Of a DNA stretch of 64,000 nucleotides, positions 16,987 through 25,720 are shown in pieces (the first letter of the stretch is position 1; each line of letters begins with the position of its first letter). The position numbers were made by a program, and so were the translations under genes. The notes under the pieces were generated by a model that did no database searches, was not told where the DNA came from, and worked only from the letters and a program-made list of their open reading frames with translations. Source of the DNA: Pilimelia terevasa (GTDB taxonomy: Bacteria; Actinomycetota; Actinomycetes; Mycobacteriales; Micromonosporaceae); contig NZ_BMQC01000008.1 in NCBI RefSeq assembly GCF_014647915.1, positions 154,911 through 218,910 of the forward strand, read 5' to 3'.

Positions 16987-17015
16987 CGGTGCGCCCTCCG
17001 GCGGACGGCGCACCG
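16987..17015. terminator. Hairpin between convergent pheA and the AIM24 gene
   Basis: Perfect 9-bp arms CGGTGCGCC (16987-16995) and GGCGCACCG (17007-17015) with an 11-nt loop, located between the two stop codons. There is no T-run, as is common for actinobacterial terminators; it could act in both directions. Confidence 0.55.
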
Positions 17016-17022
17016 TGGGGGC

Positions 17023-17748
17023 TCAGCCGCCGAGCAGGCCGCCCAGGCCGCCGCCGCCGGAGTTCTGCTGGCCGGCCAGGCCGGCCGGCGGCTCCTCCGA
17101 GGGCTGGACGACGACGAAGCCCTGGCCGGCGAAGCTCATGGTGAACGCCTCGCCGGTGGTCCGGCCGAGCAGCGTGCCGATGCCGAGCTGGTCCGCGCGG
17201 TGGTAGCCGGTCTGGAGGTTGGACGACCAGCAGATCGCCGCCTGCGGGTCGGCGTACGTGGGCTGGTCCACGTTCAGCACCACGGGCGTGCCCTTGGTGG
17301 TGATCGCGATCCGCCCGGCGCCGCTGAAGACGCAGTTGAACAGGCCGGCGGAGGACAGCATCCCCATCCCGGACACCATCTGGATGTCGTACTGCAGCGA
17401 GGTCTCGAACGCCAGGACGTTGGTCCCGTTGATCGACAGCGAGTCGCCCTGCTCCAGGTCGATCAGGTGGACGTCGGCCGCGGCGTCGGCGAGGAAGACG
17501 TCGCCGTTGCCGGAGACCTTCATCAGCGGCACGCCCTCGCCGGTGACCTTCTGCTTCAGCCACTTGCCGACGCCGCCGGAGCCCATCGCCTGGAACTGCA
17601 CCTGGCCCTGGTAGGCCACCATCGAGCCGGTCCGCGCCATGCACTCGCCGCGGAGTTCGACCTTCAACATCTTGGAGTTCTGCAGCCGCAGGCCGGGCTG
17701 GTCCGACTCCTTCTCCAGGTTCTCGGCGGCGAAGATCGCGCTGCGCAT
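17023..17748 (-). CDS. AIM24 family protein
   Basis: A 241-residue protein of the AIM24/TRAP-like beta-sandwich family, whose molecular role is unclear. Characteristic stretches are SKMLKVELRG, GEGVPLMKVSGNGDVFLAD, GGRIAITTKGTPVVLNVD-like strands and TGEAFTMSFAGQGFVVVQPSE. It ends in a Gly-rich tail (GGGGLGGLLGG), which may be flexible. There is no signal peptide. AGGAGG lies 8 bp before the ATG; an in-frame upstream GTG would add 24 residues without family support. Confidence 0.85.
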   Translation of the reverse strand: MRSAIFAAENLEKESDQPGLRLQNSKMLKVELRGECMARTGSMVAYQGQVQFQAMGSGGVGKWLKQKVTGEGVPLMKVSGNGDVFLADAAADVHLIDLEQGDSLSINGTNVLAFETSLQYDIQMVSGMGMLSSAGLFNCVFSGAGRIAITTKGTPVVLNVDQPTYADPQAAICWSSNLQTGYHRADQLGIGTLLGRTTGEAFTMSFAGQGFVVVQPSEEPPAGLAGQQNSGGGGLGGLLGG

Positions 17749-17905
17749 TCTGTGATCCTCCTGAGGCGGTCGCGGGACGTGCCACGCGGGTTCGGGACGG
17801 CGGGCCGCCGTGGCCGCCACGGTACCCGCCGCGCGCCCGTGCGGGACGCGGCCGGCCGCGCGCGTCCGCGCGTCGCGCGGCTCCGGCCTCCTGCGGGGGA
17901 CCCGG

Positions 17906-18259
17906 TCAGCCCCAGCCGAGGGCGTGCAGCCGGGCGTCGTCGATGCCGAAGTGGTGGGCGATCTCGTGGACGACCGTCACCGCCACCTCCTCGACGACGT
18001 CCTCCTCGGTGTCGCAGATCGCCAGCGTCGGACCGCGGTAGATGGTGATCCGGTCGGGCAGGACGCCCGCGTAGTCCCAGCCGCGCTCGGTGAGGGCATG
18101 GCCCTCGTACAGGCCCAGCAGCTCCTCCTCGCCGGGCGGCGGGTCGTCCTCGACCAGCACGACGACGTTGTCCATCAGCGCCATCAGCTCCGTCGGCACG
18201 TCGTCGAGCGCCTCCGCGACCAATTCCTCGAACCGGGACCTGCTCATGTCGACCGCCAT
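17906..18259 (-). CDS. Metallopeptidase family protein (minimal zincin)
   Basis: A 117-residue protein with the zinc site HEIAHHFGIDD near residue 96, the HExxHxxGxxD arrangement of minimal bacterial zincins. It is acidic and has no signal peptide, so it is cytosolic; substrate unknown. The ATG at 18259 is preferred over the one at 18268 because CAGAAT (18267-18272 on this strand) ends 7 bp before it and overlaps the upstream ATG. Confidence 0.88.
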   Translation of the reverse strand: MAVDMSRSRFEELVAEALDDVPTELMALMDNVVVLVEDDPPPGEEELLGLYEGHALTERGWDYAGVLPDRITIYRGPTLAICDTEEDVVEEVAVTVVHEIAHHFGIDDARLHALGWG

Positions 18260-18322
18260 GGCGTCCATTCTGCGCCGCCGGACGGCCGCGGGGGCTATGC
18301 GGCGCGTCCCCTCGCTGCATAC

Positions 18323-18340
18323 GATCGATTCTCATCGATC
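18323..18340. promoter_or_regulatory. Inverted repeat GATCGAT-TCTC-ATCGATC upstream of the neocarzinostatin-like gene
   Basis: Perfect 7-bp arms (18323-18329, 18334-18340), 58 bp before the secreted-protein start and 64 bp before the divergent zincin start. It could be an operator serving either gene. Confidence 0.4.
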
Positions 18341-18398
18341 TCCGACGGCCCGACGCCCGGCGCCGCGGACACCGTTCCCCCATGTGAAGGACATTCCC

Positions 18399-18830
18399 GT
18401 GCTCGCTTCCGCACTCCGCCCGGCCCTCATCGTCGGCGTCAGCCTCGGCGCCGTCGCCCTCGTCGCCGGTGCCGCCACCGCCGCCGCGCCGAAGGTCTCC
18501 ATCGACCCGGCCGCCGCCGTACCCGACGGCGCGACGGTGACCGTCTCCGTGACCGGCTACCCGCCCAACTCCCTGGTCGTCGGCGGGGTCTGCGCCGTCA
18601 CCGGCGCCGCCGCCGTCTCGTGCGACACCACCTCGAAGGTGGAGATCACCACCGACCGCGCGGGCGCCGGCAGCGGCAAGCTCGTCGTGCACAAGGCGTA
18701 CGACGGGGTGGGCCAGGACGGCAAGCCCGCCGGCAGGGTCGACTGCGGCACCCACCCCGGCGGCTGCCTGGTGGGCGTGGCCGAACCGAAGCAGAAGGTG
18801 ACCGGCTCGACACCGATCACCTTCGCCTGA
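18399..18830 (+). CDS. Secreted neocarzinostatin-fold protein
   Basis: A 143-residue exported protein with a signal peptide (about 1-29, ending AATAAA-A). The mature part follows the neocarzinostatin/actinoxanthin apoprotein pattern: DGATVTVSVTGYPP, a first Cys pair (VCAVTG ... VSCDTT), KLVVHKAYDGV, a second Cys pair (VDCGTHPGGCLVGVAEP) and the final strand TPITFA. In the family this immunoglobulin-like fold carries and protects an enediyne. No enediyne genes are in the window, so ligand binding is unproven. The GTG at 18399 has AAGGA 7 bp upstream; GTG 18384 is the alternative. Confidence 0.75.
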   Translation: MLASALRPALIVGVSLGAVALVAGAATAAAPKVSIDPAAAVPDGATVTVSVTGYPPNSLVVGGVCAVTGAAAVSCDTTSKVEITTDRAGAGSGKLVVHKAYDGVGQDGKPAGRVDCGTHPGGCLVGVAEPKQKVTGSTPITFA

Positions 18831-18875
18831 GCCGCCGGTCGGGGGCCACCGGCGCGGTGCCCCCGACCGCCCGGG

Positions 18876-19310
18876 TCACTGCGGCGCGAGCGTCGCGGTC
18901 AGGGTGATCTCGGTACCGGCGGCGAGCAGGTGCGAGATCGGGCAGTTCTGCTTGGCCTCCTCCGCCCACTTGGCGAAGTCGGCCGCGTCCATCCCCGGCA
19001 CGTCGCCCCGGGTCTCCAGGCCGATCCGCGTCACCCGCGGCCCGGCGTCGGTGCTGTCGAGCTGGACCGACGCGGTCGTCTCGAGCTTCCGCGGCGCGCA
19101 GCCGGCGTCGGTCAGCAACTTGGCGAGGAACATCGAGTAGCAGCCGGCGTGCGCGGCGCCGACCAGCTCCTCGGGGTTGGTGCCCTCGCCCTCCTCGAAC
19201 CGCGACCGGAACGAGTAGTTCCCGGTGATCCCGCCTTTCCCCGTGCGAACGGTCCCGACCCCCTCGCGCAGGGTCCCTTCCCAGTGAGCCTCAGCAGTAC
19301 GAATCGACAT
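18876..19310 (-). CDS. OsmC family peroxiredoxin
   Basis: A 144-residue thiol peroxidase of the OsmC type reducing organic hydroperoxides. Catalytic Cys are in AAHAGCYSMFL (about 57) and KQNCPISHLL (about 124); the Arg/Glu-containing SRFEEGEGTNPEELVGA is typical. Cytosolic. The ATG at 19310 is preceded at 7 bp by TAGCCT (19318-19323 on this strand), a leaderless geometry. It converges on the neocarzinostatin-like gene with 45 bp between stops. Confidence 0.92.
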   Translation of the reverse strand: MSIRTAEAHWEGTLREGVGTVRTGKGGITGNYSFRSRFEEGEGTNPEELVGAAHAGCYSMFLAKLLTDAGCAPRKLETTASVQLDSTDAGPRVTRIGLETRGDVPGMDAADFAKWAEEAKQNCPISHLLAAGTEITLTATLAPQ

Positions 19311-19589
19311 GGGGACGAGGCTAGTCCCTCCCCGCGGATCCGGCGCCGCGCGCCGCCGCCGGGCGGGTCGCGCACCGGCGGCGGCGTCGGGGGTACGCAT
19401 TGGACGGCGACGCGGACGGAGCGGGGCGAGTGCGGCCGTCCCGGGTCGCGCCCTCCGCGGCCGGTCCCGCGGCGCCCGCCGTGCCCGCCGCGCCCGGTGT
19501 GCCCGCCGTACCCGCCGGGGCCGGCCGCGGACGGCCGGAATTCGGCCGGAACCGGTGTGCCGGAACCGGCGAACAGGGAGAGTCGGGGG

Positions 19590-21182
19590 ATGACCTATGA
19601 CGTGATCGTCGTCGGCGGCGGGCACAACGGGCTCGTCGCCGCCGGGTACCTGGCGCGGGCCGGCTGGCGGGTCGTCGTCTGCGAGCGCCGCCCGGTGGTC
19701 GGGGGCGCGGCGGTCAGCGAGCGCCCGTTCGGGCCGGACTACACCGTGACGTCCCTGTCGTACGTCGTCTCGCTGCTGCCCCCCGACCTGGTCCGCGACC
19801 TGCGGCTGGCGCAGCACGGCTACCACGTGTACCCCCAGGGCCCGTACTTCGCGCCGCGGGCCGACGGCCGGGCCCTGCGGATGGCGACGGACCCGCGGCG
19901 GCGGCACGCCTTCCTCAGCGAGTTCGGCAGGGCCGACGCCGACGCCTACGAGGAGTGGGACGCGTGGCTGGGACGGCTCGGCGCGACGGTCGGCCCGCTG
20001 CTGCACCAGATCCCGCCGAAGCTCGGCAGCCACCGCCCGGCGGACCTGCTAGGCCAGGCCGGCCTGCTGCGGCACCTGCGCCGGGTCGACGTGCGCGCCG
20101 CCGTGGACCTGACGCGCCTGTTCACCGCGAGCATCGCCGACCTGGTGGAGCCGCGGTTCGCCTCGGACGCGGTGCGCGGCCTGCTCAGCGTCTCCGGGGT
20201 GATCGGTACGTGGGCGGGGCCGCGCAGCGCCGGCACCGGCTACGTGATGCTGCACCACCACGTCGGCGAGGTCGGCGGGCAGCAGGCCGCGTGGGGGTTC
20301 CCGCGCGGCGGCATGGGCGGGGTGAGCAACGCGCTCGCCGCGGCCGCCCGCGCGTTCGGGGCGGAGATCCGCTGCGCCGCCCCGGTCGACCGGATCCTCA
20401 CCGCGGGCGGCGCGGTGCGCGGGGTGGCGCTGGCCGACGGCACCGAACTGCGCGCCCCGACGGTCGTCACGACCGCCCACCCGCAGGTGTCCTTCCTGCG
20501 GCTGCTGGACCCGGCCGACCTGCCGGCCGACTTCGTCGCCGACATCCGCGGCTGGCAGACCCGCTCGGGCACGGTCAAGGTCAATTTCGCGGTGGACCGG
20601 CTGCCGGTCCTCGCCGCGCACCCGGAGCCGGACCCGGAGGTGTACGGCGGCACGATCGTGCTCGCCGAGTCGCTGGACGAGCTGGAGAACGCCTACCAGG
20701 AGGCGGTCGCGGGCCGCCCGGCGACGGCGCCGTTCGCGGACATCTGCATCCCGTCGGTGGTGGACCCGACGCTGGCGCCCCAGGGGCGGCACGTGGTGAG
20801 CGCGTTCACCCAGTGGGTGCCGCACACGTACGCGGCGGCGCCGCACGAGGCGGAGCTGGCCGCGTACGCCGACCGGCTGACCGCGCGGGTCGAGGCGGTC
20901 GCGCCGGGCTTCACGGCCTCGGTACTGCACCGGCAGGTGATCGGGCCGCACGCGATGGAGACGGAGTACGGGCTGGTCGGCGGCAACATCTTCCACGGCG
21001 AGCTGACCCCGGGCCAGATGTTCCACGCGCGGCCGGCCGCCGGGTACGCGGACCTGCGCACCCCGGTCCGCGGTCTGTACCAGGCCGGCAGCGCCACCCA
21101 CGGCGGCGGGGGCGTGACGGGCATCCCGGGCCGCAACGTCGTGCGCCAGATCCTCGCCGACCGCCGCCCCCACCGCCGCTGA
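19590..21182 (+). CDS. FAD-dependent phytoene desaturase-like oxidoreductase
   Basis: A 530-residue NAD(P)/FAD-dependent oxidoreductase of the carotenoid-dehydrogenase/PYROXD2 branch. It has the Rossmann motif VIVVGGGHNGLVAAGYLARAG at the N-terminus, the ERRPVVGGAA dinucleotide-binding extension and a C-terminal FAD signature (PVRGLYQAGSATHGGGGVTG). No carotenoid genes are adjacent, so the substrate is open. GGGAG lies upstream of the ATG. The 280-bp region before it contains alternating GCCCGCCGT-type low-complexity sequence and no supported gene. Confidence 0.87.
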   Translation: MTYDVIVVGGGHNGLVAAGYLARAGWRVVVCERRPVVGGAAVSERPFGPDYTVTSLSYVVSLLPPDLVRDLRLAQHGYHVYPQGPYFAPRADGRALRMATDPRRRHAFLSEFGRADADAYEEWDAWLGRLGATVGPLLHQIPPKLGSHRPADLLGQAGLLRHLRRVDVRAAVDLTRLFTASIADLVEPRFASDAVRGLLSVSGVIGTWAGPRSAGTGYVMLHHHVGEVGGQQAAWGFPRGGMGGVSNALAAAARAFGAEIRCAAPVDRILTAGGAVRGVALADGTELRAPTVVTTAHPQVSFLRLLDPADLPADFVADIRGWQTRSGTVKVNFAVDRLPVLAAHPEPDPEVYGGTIVLAESLDELENAYQEAVAGRPATAPFADICIPSVVDPTLAPQGRHVVSAFTQWVPHTYAAAPHEAELAAYADRLTARVEAVAPGFTASVLHRQVIGPHAMETEYGLVGGNIFHGELTPGQMFHARPAAGYADLRTPVRGLYQAGSATHGGGGVTGIPGRNVVRQILADRRPHRR

Positions 21183-21314
21183 GCGGCTGAAGGGGCCTCC
21201 GCACGGCAGACCCCCTCCGACGGTCGCCTTGCTGTCCCGGCGACGGGTGCTGTGGCCGGCGACTACCCCGCAAGGTTGCCGGGCGAGGCCCTGGCCGGGG
21301 CGGCGCCGGTGCGG

Positions 21315-22271
21315 TTACCGGTTCGCGGCGTCGGCGGCGAGGTCGGGGGAGTCGGCGGGCCGGGGTACACACAGCCAGAAGGCACGGGGCATCACCTCGA
21401 CAACCAGTCGGTCGCCGGGATCGATGAGGTCACCGTCGAGTTGGCGCGGCTGGGGCCGGTCGCTGACGACTTCGACGCGCGCCCCGCGGAAGGTCTCCAC
21501 CGACGGGATCCGCCTCCTGCGCCGTACGAGCCCCCACGCCAACGTCGCCCACTTACGCAACGTACCGGGCGTCAGGATCGCGATGTCCAGCACGCCGTCG
21601 TCAGGTCGCGCCTCGCTCAGCAGCGGTACCCCGCCCTGTAGGCGACCTACGTTGGCGACGAGCACCGAACGGGCGCGCCGCCGCATCGGGGCGCCGCCGT
21701 CGACGCGGACGGTGACCTGCATCGGGCGGTCCCGCAGATGCCTGACGGCGCCGAGGACATAGGCGGGCCAGCCGATGCGCGCCTTGGCGGTGTCGGACGT
21801 GGCATCGAGCATGTGTGCGTCGAAGCCCATTCCCGCCATCACCGCGAAGTGCCGGCCCTCGACCCGGCCGACGTCGAGGCGCCGTAGGCCGCCCTCCAGC
21901 GCGACGGCCAGGCCGGCGCCCAGGTCGGTCGACAGCCCCAGGTTCGCGGCGAGCAGGTTGCCGGTCCCGGCCGGCAGGATCGCCATGGACACCTCGGTCC
22001 CGACCAGCGCGGAGACCGCCGACATCACGGTCCCGTCACCGCCACACACGAAGACCACCTCGGCACCCGACTCGACGGCCGCGCGGGTCTGTCCGAGGCC
22101 GGGATCCTGTGCGCTCGTCTCGCGCCACCGCGGGGCCGGCCAGCCGGCCCGCGACAGCGCCTCGTTGACGGTGTGCCGCAGCTCGGCGAGGTTGCTCACC
22201 TTCGACGGGTTGACGACAACGGCCGACCTGGGTGCCGGGTTGGTGCGGCGGGTCCCCTCGGTAACGGTCAT
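21315..22271 (-). CDS. Diacylglycerol/lipid kinase family protein
   Basis: A 318-residue DagK/YegS-type lipid kinase. It has VVVNPSKV near the N-terminus, the ATP-binding CGGDGTVMSAVSAL, the loop AILPAGTGNLLAANLG, and a beta-sandwich C-domain with DGDLIDPGDRLVVEV. It phosphorylates diacylglycerol or a related lipid with ATP at the membrane face. The start is ambiguous: a 20-bp tandem duplication created a second ATG (22291) that opens a 7-codon ORF whose TGA overlaps the ATG at 22271 (ATGA). An in-frame ATG at 22307 would add 12 residues. Confidence 0.85.
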   Translation of the reverse strand: MTVTEGTRRTNPAPRSAVVVNPSKVSNLAELRHTVNEALSRAGWPAPRWRETSAQDPGLGQTRAAVESGAEVVFVCGGDGTVMSAVSALVGTEVSMAILPAGTGNLLAANLGLSTDLGAGLAVALEGGLRRLDVGRVEGRHFAVMAGMGFDAHMLDATSDTAKARIGWPAYVLGAVRHLRDRPMQVTVRVDGGAPMRRRARSVLVANVGRLQGGVPLLSEARPDDGVLDIAILTPGTLRKWATLAWGLVRRRRRIPSVETFRGARVEVVSDRPQPRQLDGDLIDPGDRLVVEVMPRAFWLCVPRPADSPDLAADAANR

Positions 22272-22293
22272 CGGGAACCGGTAACGGTCATCG
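22259..22293. repeat. 15-bp direct repeat spanning the lipid-kinase start codon
   Basis: CGGTAACGGTCATCG occurs at 22259-22273 and 22279-22293, a 20-bp period. On the minus strand each copy contains ATGACCGTTACC, so the start codon is duplicated in a different frame. Confidence 0.8.
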
Positions 22294-22470
22294 CGACTCG
22301 CTCCCATCAGCAGATGTTCTCGCCACAGTTCGGACGGCGAAGCCGGCGATTGCGGCGCTGTACGCCGTCCGGGTGCGGAGTGCGGTCACCTGGCGCCGTC
22401 GGGGTGAGCGTAGCGGTGGCGGCGCGCACGACCGTTCGTGTGGGCCGAGACCGCCGACGAGATCCTCGAA

Positions 22471-23013
22471 TCACCGGCCCGATTCCGTAGCCAGGGCACG
22501 CAGTGTGTCCAGCGCGGCGCCCGGGGCGACCCGGGCGGCCAGCGCGGGGTCGGCGCGGACCAGGCCGAGCAGCAGGTGTGTCGTGTCCAGCTCCCGCTGC
22601 CGGAGGGCGATCGCCTCGCGCAACGCCAGTTCGAGCACCTTGCGCGCGGCCGGGCCGAATGGCGCGTGCCGGCGGCGGAACCAGCCGCGCGGGGCGGCGG
22701 CCGGCCGGTCCAGCGCACCCGGCCCGAAGCTGGCCTCGACGCTGGCGCGGACCGCCGCGACGTCGATCCCCAGGTCGGCGAGCGCGTCGACCTCGACGTC
22801 GGTGATCGGGCCGTCGGCGGTGTCCCGCGCGGCGGCGGCGACCTCGGCCGCCCGGTCCAGGTCGACGCCGGCACCGGTCAGGACCGCGGGTCCGCGGCCG
22901 CCGCCGCCGAGCAGGGCGAGCCACAGGGCGGGCAGGTCGACGGTCGCGCCGTCGGACCGTTCGACCGCGGCGACGACCACCTCGCGGGCGGCCTCGGTGA
23001 ACCTCTCGAACAT
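22471..23013 (-). CDS. Clp N-terminal domain protein without ATPase (double Clp-N)
   Basis: A 180-residue all-helical protein with two Clp-N repeats: [20 protein letters not shown] ... LPALWLALL (about 1-60) and [20 protein letters not shown] ... [14 protein letters not shown] (about 115-175). The AAA+ modules of ClpA/ClpC are absent, so it may bind substrates or adaptors, or compete with ClpC. It is preceded by GGGAGGAG 6 or so bp before the ATG and lies 3 bp after a small HTH gene, forming an operon controlled by twin palindromes. Confidence 0.85.
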   Translation of the reverse strand: MFERFTEAAREVVVAAVERSDGATVDLPALWLALLGGGGRGPAVLTGAGVDLDRAAEVAAAARDTADGPITDVEVDALADLGIDVAAVRASVEASFGPGALDRPAAAPRGWFRRRHAPFGPAARKVLELALREAIALRQRELDTTHLLLGLVRADPALAARVAPGAALDTLRALATESGR

Positions 23014-23016
23014 CGG

Positions 23017-23253
23017 TCACTCCTCCCGGGACGGCGGCAGGGCGGACCGGCCGGCGTGCTTCTTGTGGACGGCCTGCTTGCTGACCTCCAGGACGGTGGC
23101 GATGTCCTGCCAGGACCAGCCGCGCCGGCGGGCGTTGTCGACCTGGAGGGACTCCAGGCGTTCGAGCAGCCGGCGCAGGGCGCGGACGGCCACGAGCCCC
23201 TGGCGGGGGTCGGTGCCGCCGGCCGCGCCGACGAGCGTCGCGGTGTCACTCAT
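23017..23253 (-). CDS. Small helix-turn-helix protein, likely autoregulator of the Clp-N operon
   Basis: A 78-residue DNA-binding protein with a C-terminal HTH ([21 protein letters not shown]), similar to sigma-70 region 4/MerR-like helices. The stop is 3 bp before the Clp-N gene. Its promoter (-35 TTGACG, -10 TAAGGT) is embedded in two GTCAACC palindromes (23256-23300), so autorepression is likely. The -10 ends 6 bp before the ATG, predicting a leaderless mRNA. The pairing of HTH with orphan Clp-N is seen in actinobacteria, but its role is not known to me. Confidence 0.82.
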   Translation of the reverse strand: MSDTATLVGAAGGTDPRQGLVAVRALRRLLERLESLQVDNARRRGWSWQDIATVLEVSKQAVHKKHAGRSALPPSREE

Positions 23254-23255
23254 TC

Positions 23256-23300
23256 GTCAACCTTAGTTGACATGACCGCGATTCGTCAACCTTGGTTGAC
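23256..23300 (-). promoter_or_regulatory. Twin palindromic operators overlapping the HTH/Clp-N promoter
   Basis: GTCAACCTTAGTTGAC (23256-23271) and GTCAACCTTGGTTGAC (23285-23300) lie 29 bp apart within a 20-bp repeat that has one mismatch. On the minus strand, TTGACG (23284-23289) is the -35, an 18-bp spacer follows, TAAGGT (23260-23265) is the -10, then 6 bp to the ATG. Each palindrome covers one promoter element. Confidence 0.75.
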
Positions 23301-23406
23301 GGCCGTCGGCCATCCCACGAAGAGCCGGGAAACGCGGGTGCCTGCGGCGTCGTTCGGCCGCCCGGCGCACCCCGCGCGCGCCGGCCACCGAGTAGGCTCG
23401 TACCTC

Positions 23407-24669
23407 GTGATCGACCTTCGCCTGGTCCGGGAGGACCCCGACGCCGTCCGCGCCAGCCAGCGCCTGCGGGGCGAGCCGGAGTCCGCCGTGGACGACCTGC
23501 TCGCCGCCGACGAGCGGCGGCGGCTGGCGGTCCAGGCGTTCGAGGCGCTGCGGGCGGAGCAGAAGGTGCTCGGCCGGCAGGTGCCCGCGGCCGCGGGCGA
23601 CGAGCGGGCCGCCCTGCTGGCCAAGACGAAGGACCTGGCCGCCGAGGTCAGGCGCACCGAGGGCGTCGTCGCCGCGCGGGACGCCGACCTGCGCGCGGCC
23701 CAGCTCGCGCTGCCCAACGTCGTCGCGGCGGGCGTACCGGCCGGCGGCGAGGACGACTACGTGGTGCTGCGCGAGGTCGGCACCCCGCCGGACATCGCCG
23801 ACCCGCGCGACCACCTGGAGCTGGGCGAGCGGCTCGGCGCCATCGACATCGAGCGCGGCGCGAAGGTCTCCGGCTCCCGCTTCTACTTCCTGCGCGGCGT
23901 CGGCGCCCAGCTCCAGCTCGCGATGTTCCAGCTCGCGGTCGCGCAGGCCGTGGAGCGCGGGTTCGTGCCGATGATCACCCCGGCGCTGGTCAAGCCGGCC
24001 TCGATGGAGGGCACCGGCTTCCTCGGCGCCCACGCCGCCGAGGTGTACCGCCTGGAGGCCGACGACCTGTACCTGGTCGGGACCTCCGAGGTGCCGCTGG
24101 CGGCGTACCACGGCGACGAGATCCTCGACCTGTCCGCGCCGGTGCGGTACGCGGGCTGGTCGTCCTGCTTCCGCCGCGAGGCCGGCTCGTACGGCCGGGA
24201 CACCCGCGGGATCATCCGCGTGCACCAGTTCGACAAGGTCGAGATGTTCTCCTACTGCCGCCCCGAGGACGCCGCGGCCGAGCACGCGGCGCTGCTGGCA
24301 ATGGAGGAGGAGATGCTGGCCAAGGTGGAGCTGCCGTACCGCGTGATCGACGTGGCGGCCGGCGACCTGGGCTCCAGCGCCGCCCGCAAGTACGACTGCG
24401 AGGCGTGGGTGCCCAGCCAGGGCCGGTACCGCGAGGTCACGTCCACGTCGAACTGCACGACGTTCCAGGCCCGCCGGCTCGGCGTCCGGTACCGCGACGC
24501 CGAGGGCCGCACGCAGGTCGCCGCGACCCTCAACGGGACCCTGGCGACGACCCGCTGGCTGGTGGCGATTCTGGAGAACCACCAGCAGCCCGACGGCGCG
24601 GTCCGGGTCCCCGCGGCGCTGCGCCCGTACCTCGGCGGCCGCGAGCTGCTGGAGCCCGTCGCCGGCTGA
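23407..24669 (+). CDS. serS: Seryl-tRNA synthetase
   Basis: A 420-residue class II synthetase charging tRNA-Ser. It has an N-terminal coiled-coil arm (about 30-105), then catalytic motifs: motif 1 region [15 protein letters not shown], motif 2 [33 protein letters not shown] and motif 3 [20 protein letters not shown]. The GTG start gives the canonical [11 protein letters not shown]-terminus. TAGGCT (23393-23398) ends 8 bp before it, suggesting a leaderless mRNA. Its start is divergent from the HTH gene, with the palindromes between them. Confidence 0.97.
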   Translation: MIDLRLVREDPDAVRASQRLRGEPESAVDDLLAADERRRLAVQAFEALRAEQKVLGRQVPAAAGDERAALLAKTKDLAAEVRRTEGVVAARDADLRAAQLALPNVVAAGVPAGGEDDYVVLREVGTPPDIADPRDHLELGERLGAIDIERGAKVSGSRFYFLRGVGAQLQLAMFQLAVAQAVERGFVPMITPALVKPASMEGTGFLGAHAAEVYRLEADDLYLVGTSEVPLAAYHGDEILDLSAPVRYAGWSSCFRREAGSYGRDTRGIIRVHQFDKVEMFSYCRPEDAAAEHAALLAMEEEMLAKVELPYRVIDVAAGDLGSSAARKYDCEAWVPSQGRYREVTSTSNCTTFQARRLGVRYRDAEGRTQVAATLNGTLATTRWLVAILENHQQPDGAVRVPAALRPYLGGRELLEPVAG

Positions 24670-24834
24670 CCGTCCGCCCCGGCCGCGCGTCCGAGCCGCG
24701 CCGGGACGTCACGTCGAGTTCCGGCGCCGCTCGGACGATATTGGTGGCCCGGCTGGCGTGCCGGCGGTACGGTTGCTGCCCCGTCCGGCGCGGCGGAGGT
24801 GCTGTCGCGGCCGGCGGAGGGGTGAGGAGGCACC

Positions 24835-25683
24835 ATGCCGCGGCCGGAACTGCCGAAGCTCGTCGCCACCGATCTGGACGGCACGCTCGTCCGCAGCGAC
24901 GACACGGTGTCCGCCTACACCCACGCCGTCCTCGACCGCGTCCGCGCCGCCGGCATCCCCATCGTGGGCGCCACCGGCCGCGGCCCGCGGCTGACGGAGC
25001 TGACCCGCAACGACATCCGCGCGGCCGACTACCTCGTCCTCGCGGGCGGCGGCTGGGTGATCGACCAGCGCGACCCGCACGGCCCGGTCAACCTCTCCGA
25101 GCGCCGCATCCCGGGCCAGGTGCTCGGCCCGCTGATCGCGGACCTGGAGGCGGCGGTCGGCCCGCTGACGGTGATGGTCGAGGCGCTGGAGGACCCCGGC
25201 GCCTCGCTGTGGGGCGACTACGACCCGGCCTGGCGGTACCCCGAGCGGTTCGAGGCCCGGCCCCGGCACGAGTGCGTCGTCGGCGACGTGATCAAGGCAT
25301 TCGCCCGGCACCCCGACCGGCACGTCGACGACCTGCTGGCGGTCGCCCAGCGGGTGGCGGGGGACCGGGCGACCGTGACCCAGGCGGGCCTCGGGTTCAT
25401 CGAGATCCTGCCGCCGGGCGCCGACAAGGCCGCCGGCCTGAAGATCGTCACCGACGCGCTGGGCCTGGAACCGGCCGACGTCCTCGTCTTCGGCGACCAG
25501 CCGATCGACCTGGCGATGTTCGCGTGGGCCGGCTGGGGGCGGGTCGCGGTCGCCAACGCCCACCCCGCGGTCCGGGCGGCGGCGGACCACGTCGCCGCCA
25601 GCAACGACGCCGACGGCGTCGCCCGCTACCTGGACGCCCTGCTGGCCCGCCCGCAGGCGGCCCCGCAGCCGCGCGCCGCCTGA
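24835..25683 (+). CDS. HAD-family hydrolase, Cof-type phosphatase
   Basis: A 282-residue HAD phosphatase with a C2B cap: motif I DLDGTLVRSDDTVS, motif II GATGRGP, motif III Lys in GADKAAGL and motif IV FGDQPIDLAMF. It hydrolyses phosphorylated metabolites; specificity is unknown. GAGGAGG lies about 7 bp before the ATG. It ends about 40 bp before the convergent bpa gene. Confidence 0.9.
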   Translation: MPRPELPKLVATDLDGTLVRSDDTVSAYTHAVLDRVRAAGIPIVGATGRGPRLTELTRNDIRAADYLVLAGGGWVIDQRDPHGPVNLSERRIPGQVLGPLIADLEAAVGPLTVMVEALEDPGASLWGDYDPAWRYPERFEARPRHECVVGDVIKAFARHPDRHVDDLLAVAQRVAGDRATVTQAGLGFIEILPPGADKAAGLKIVTDALGLEPADVLVFGDQPIDLAMFAWAGWGRVAVANAHPAVRAAADHVAASNDADGVARYLDALLARPQAAPQPRAA

Positions 25684-25720
25684 CCCGCGGCGGCCGGCGC
25701 GCCCGGCCGCCGCGGACTGG

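Noticed and set aside
19440..19589. Pro/Ala-rich ORFs upstream of the FAD oxidoreductase
   Set aside because: Low-complexity GCCCGCCGT-type repeats produce open frames on several phases; none has a start signal or domain.
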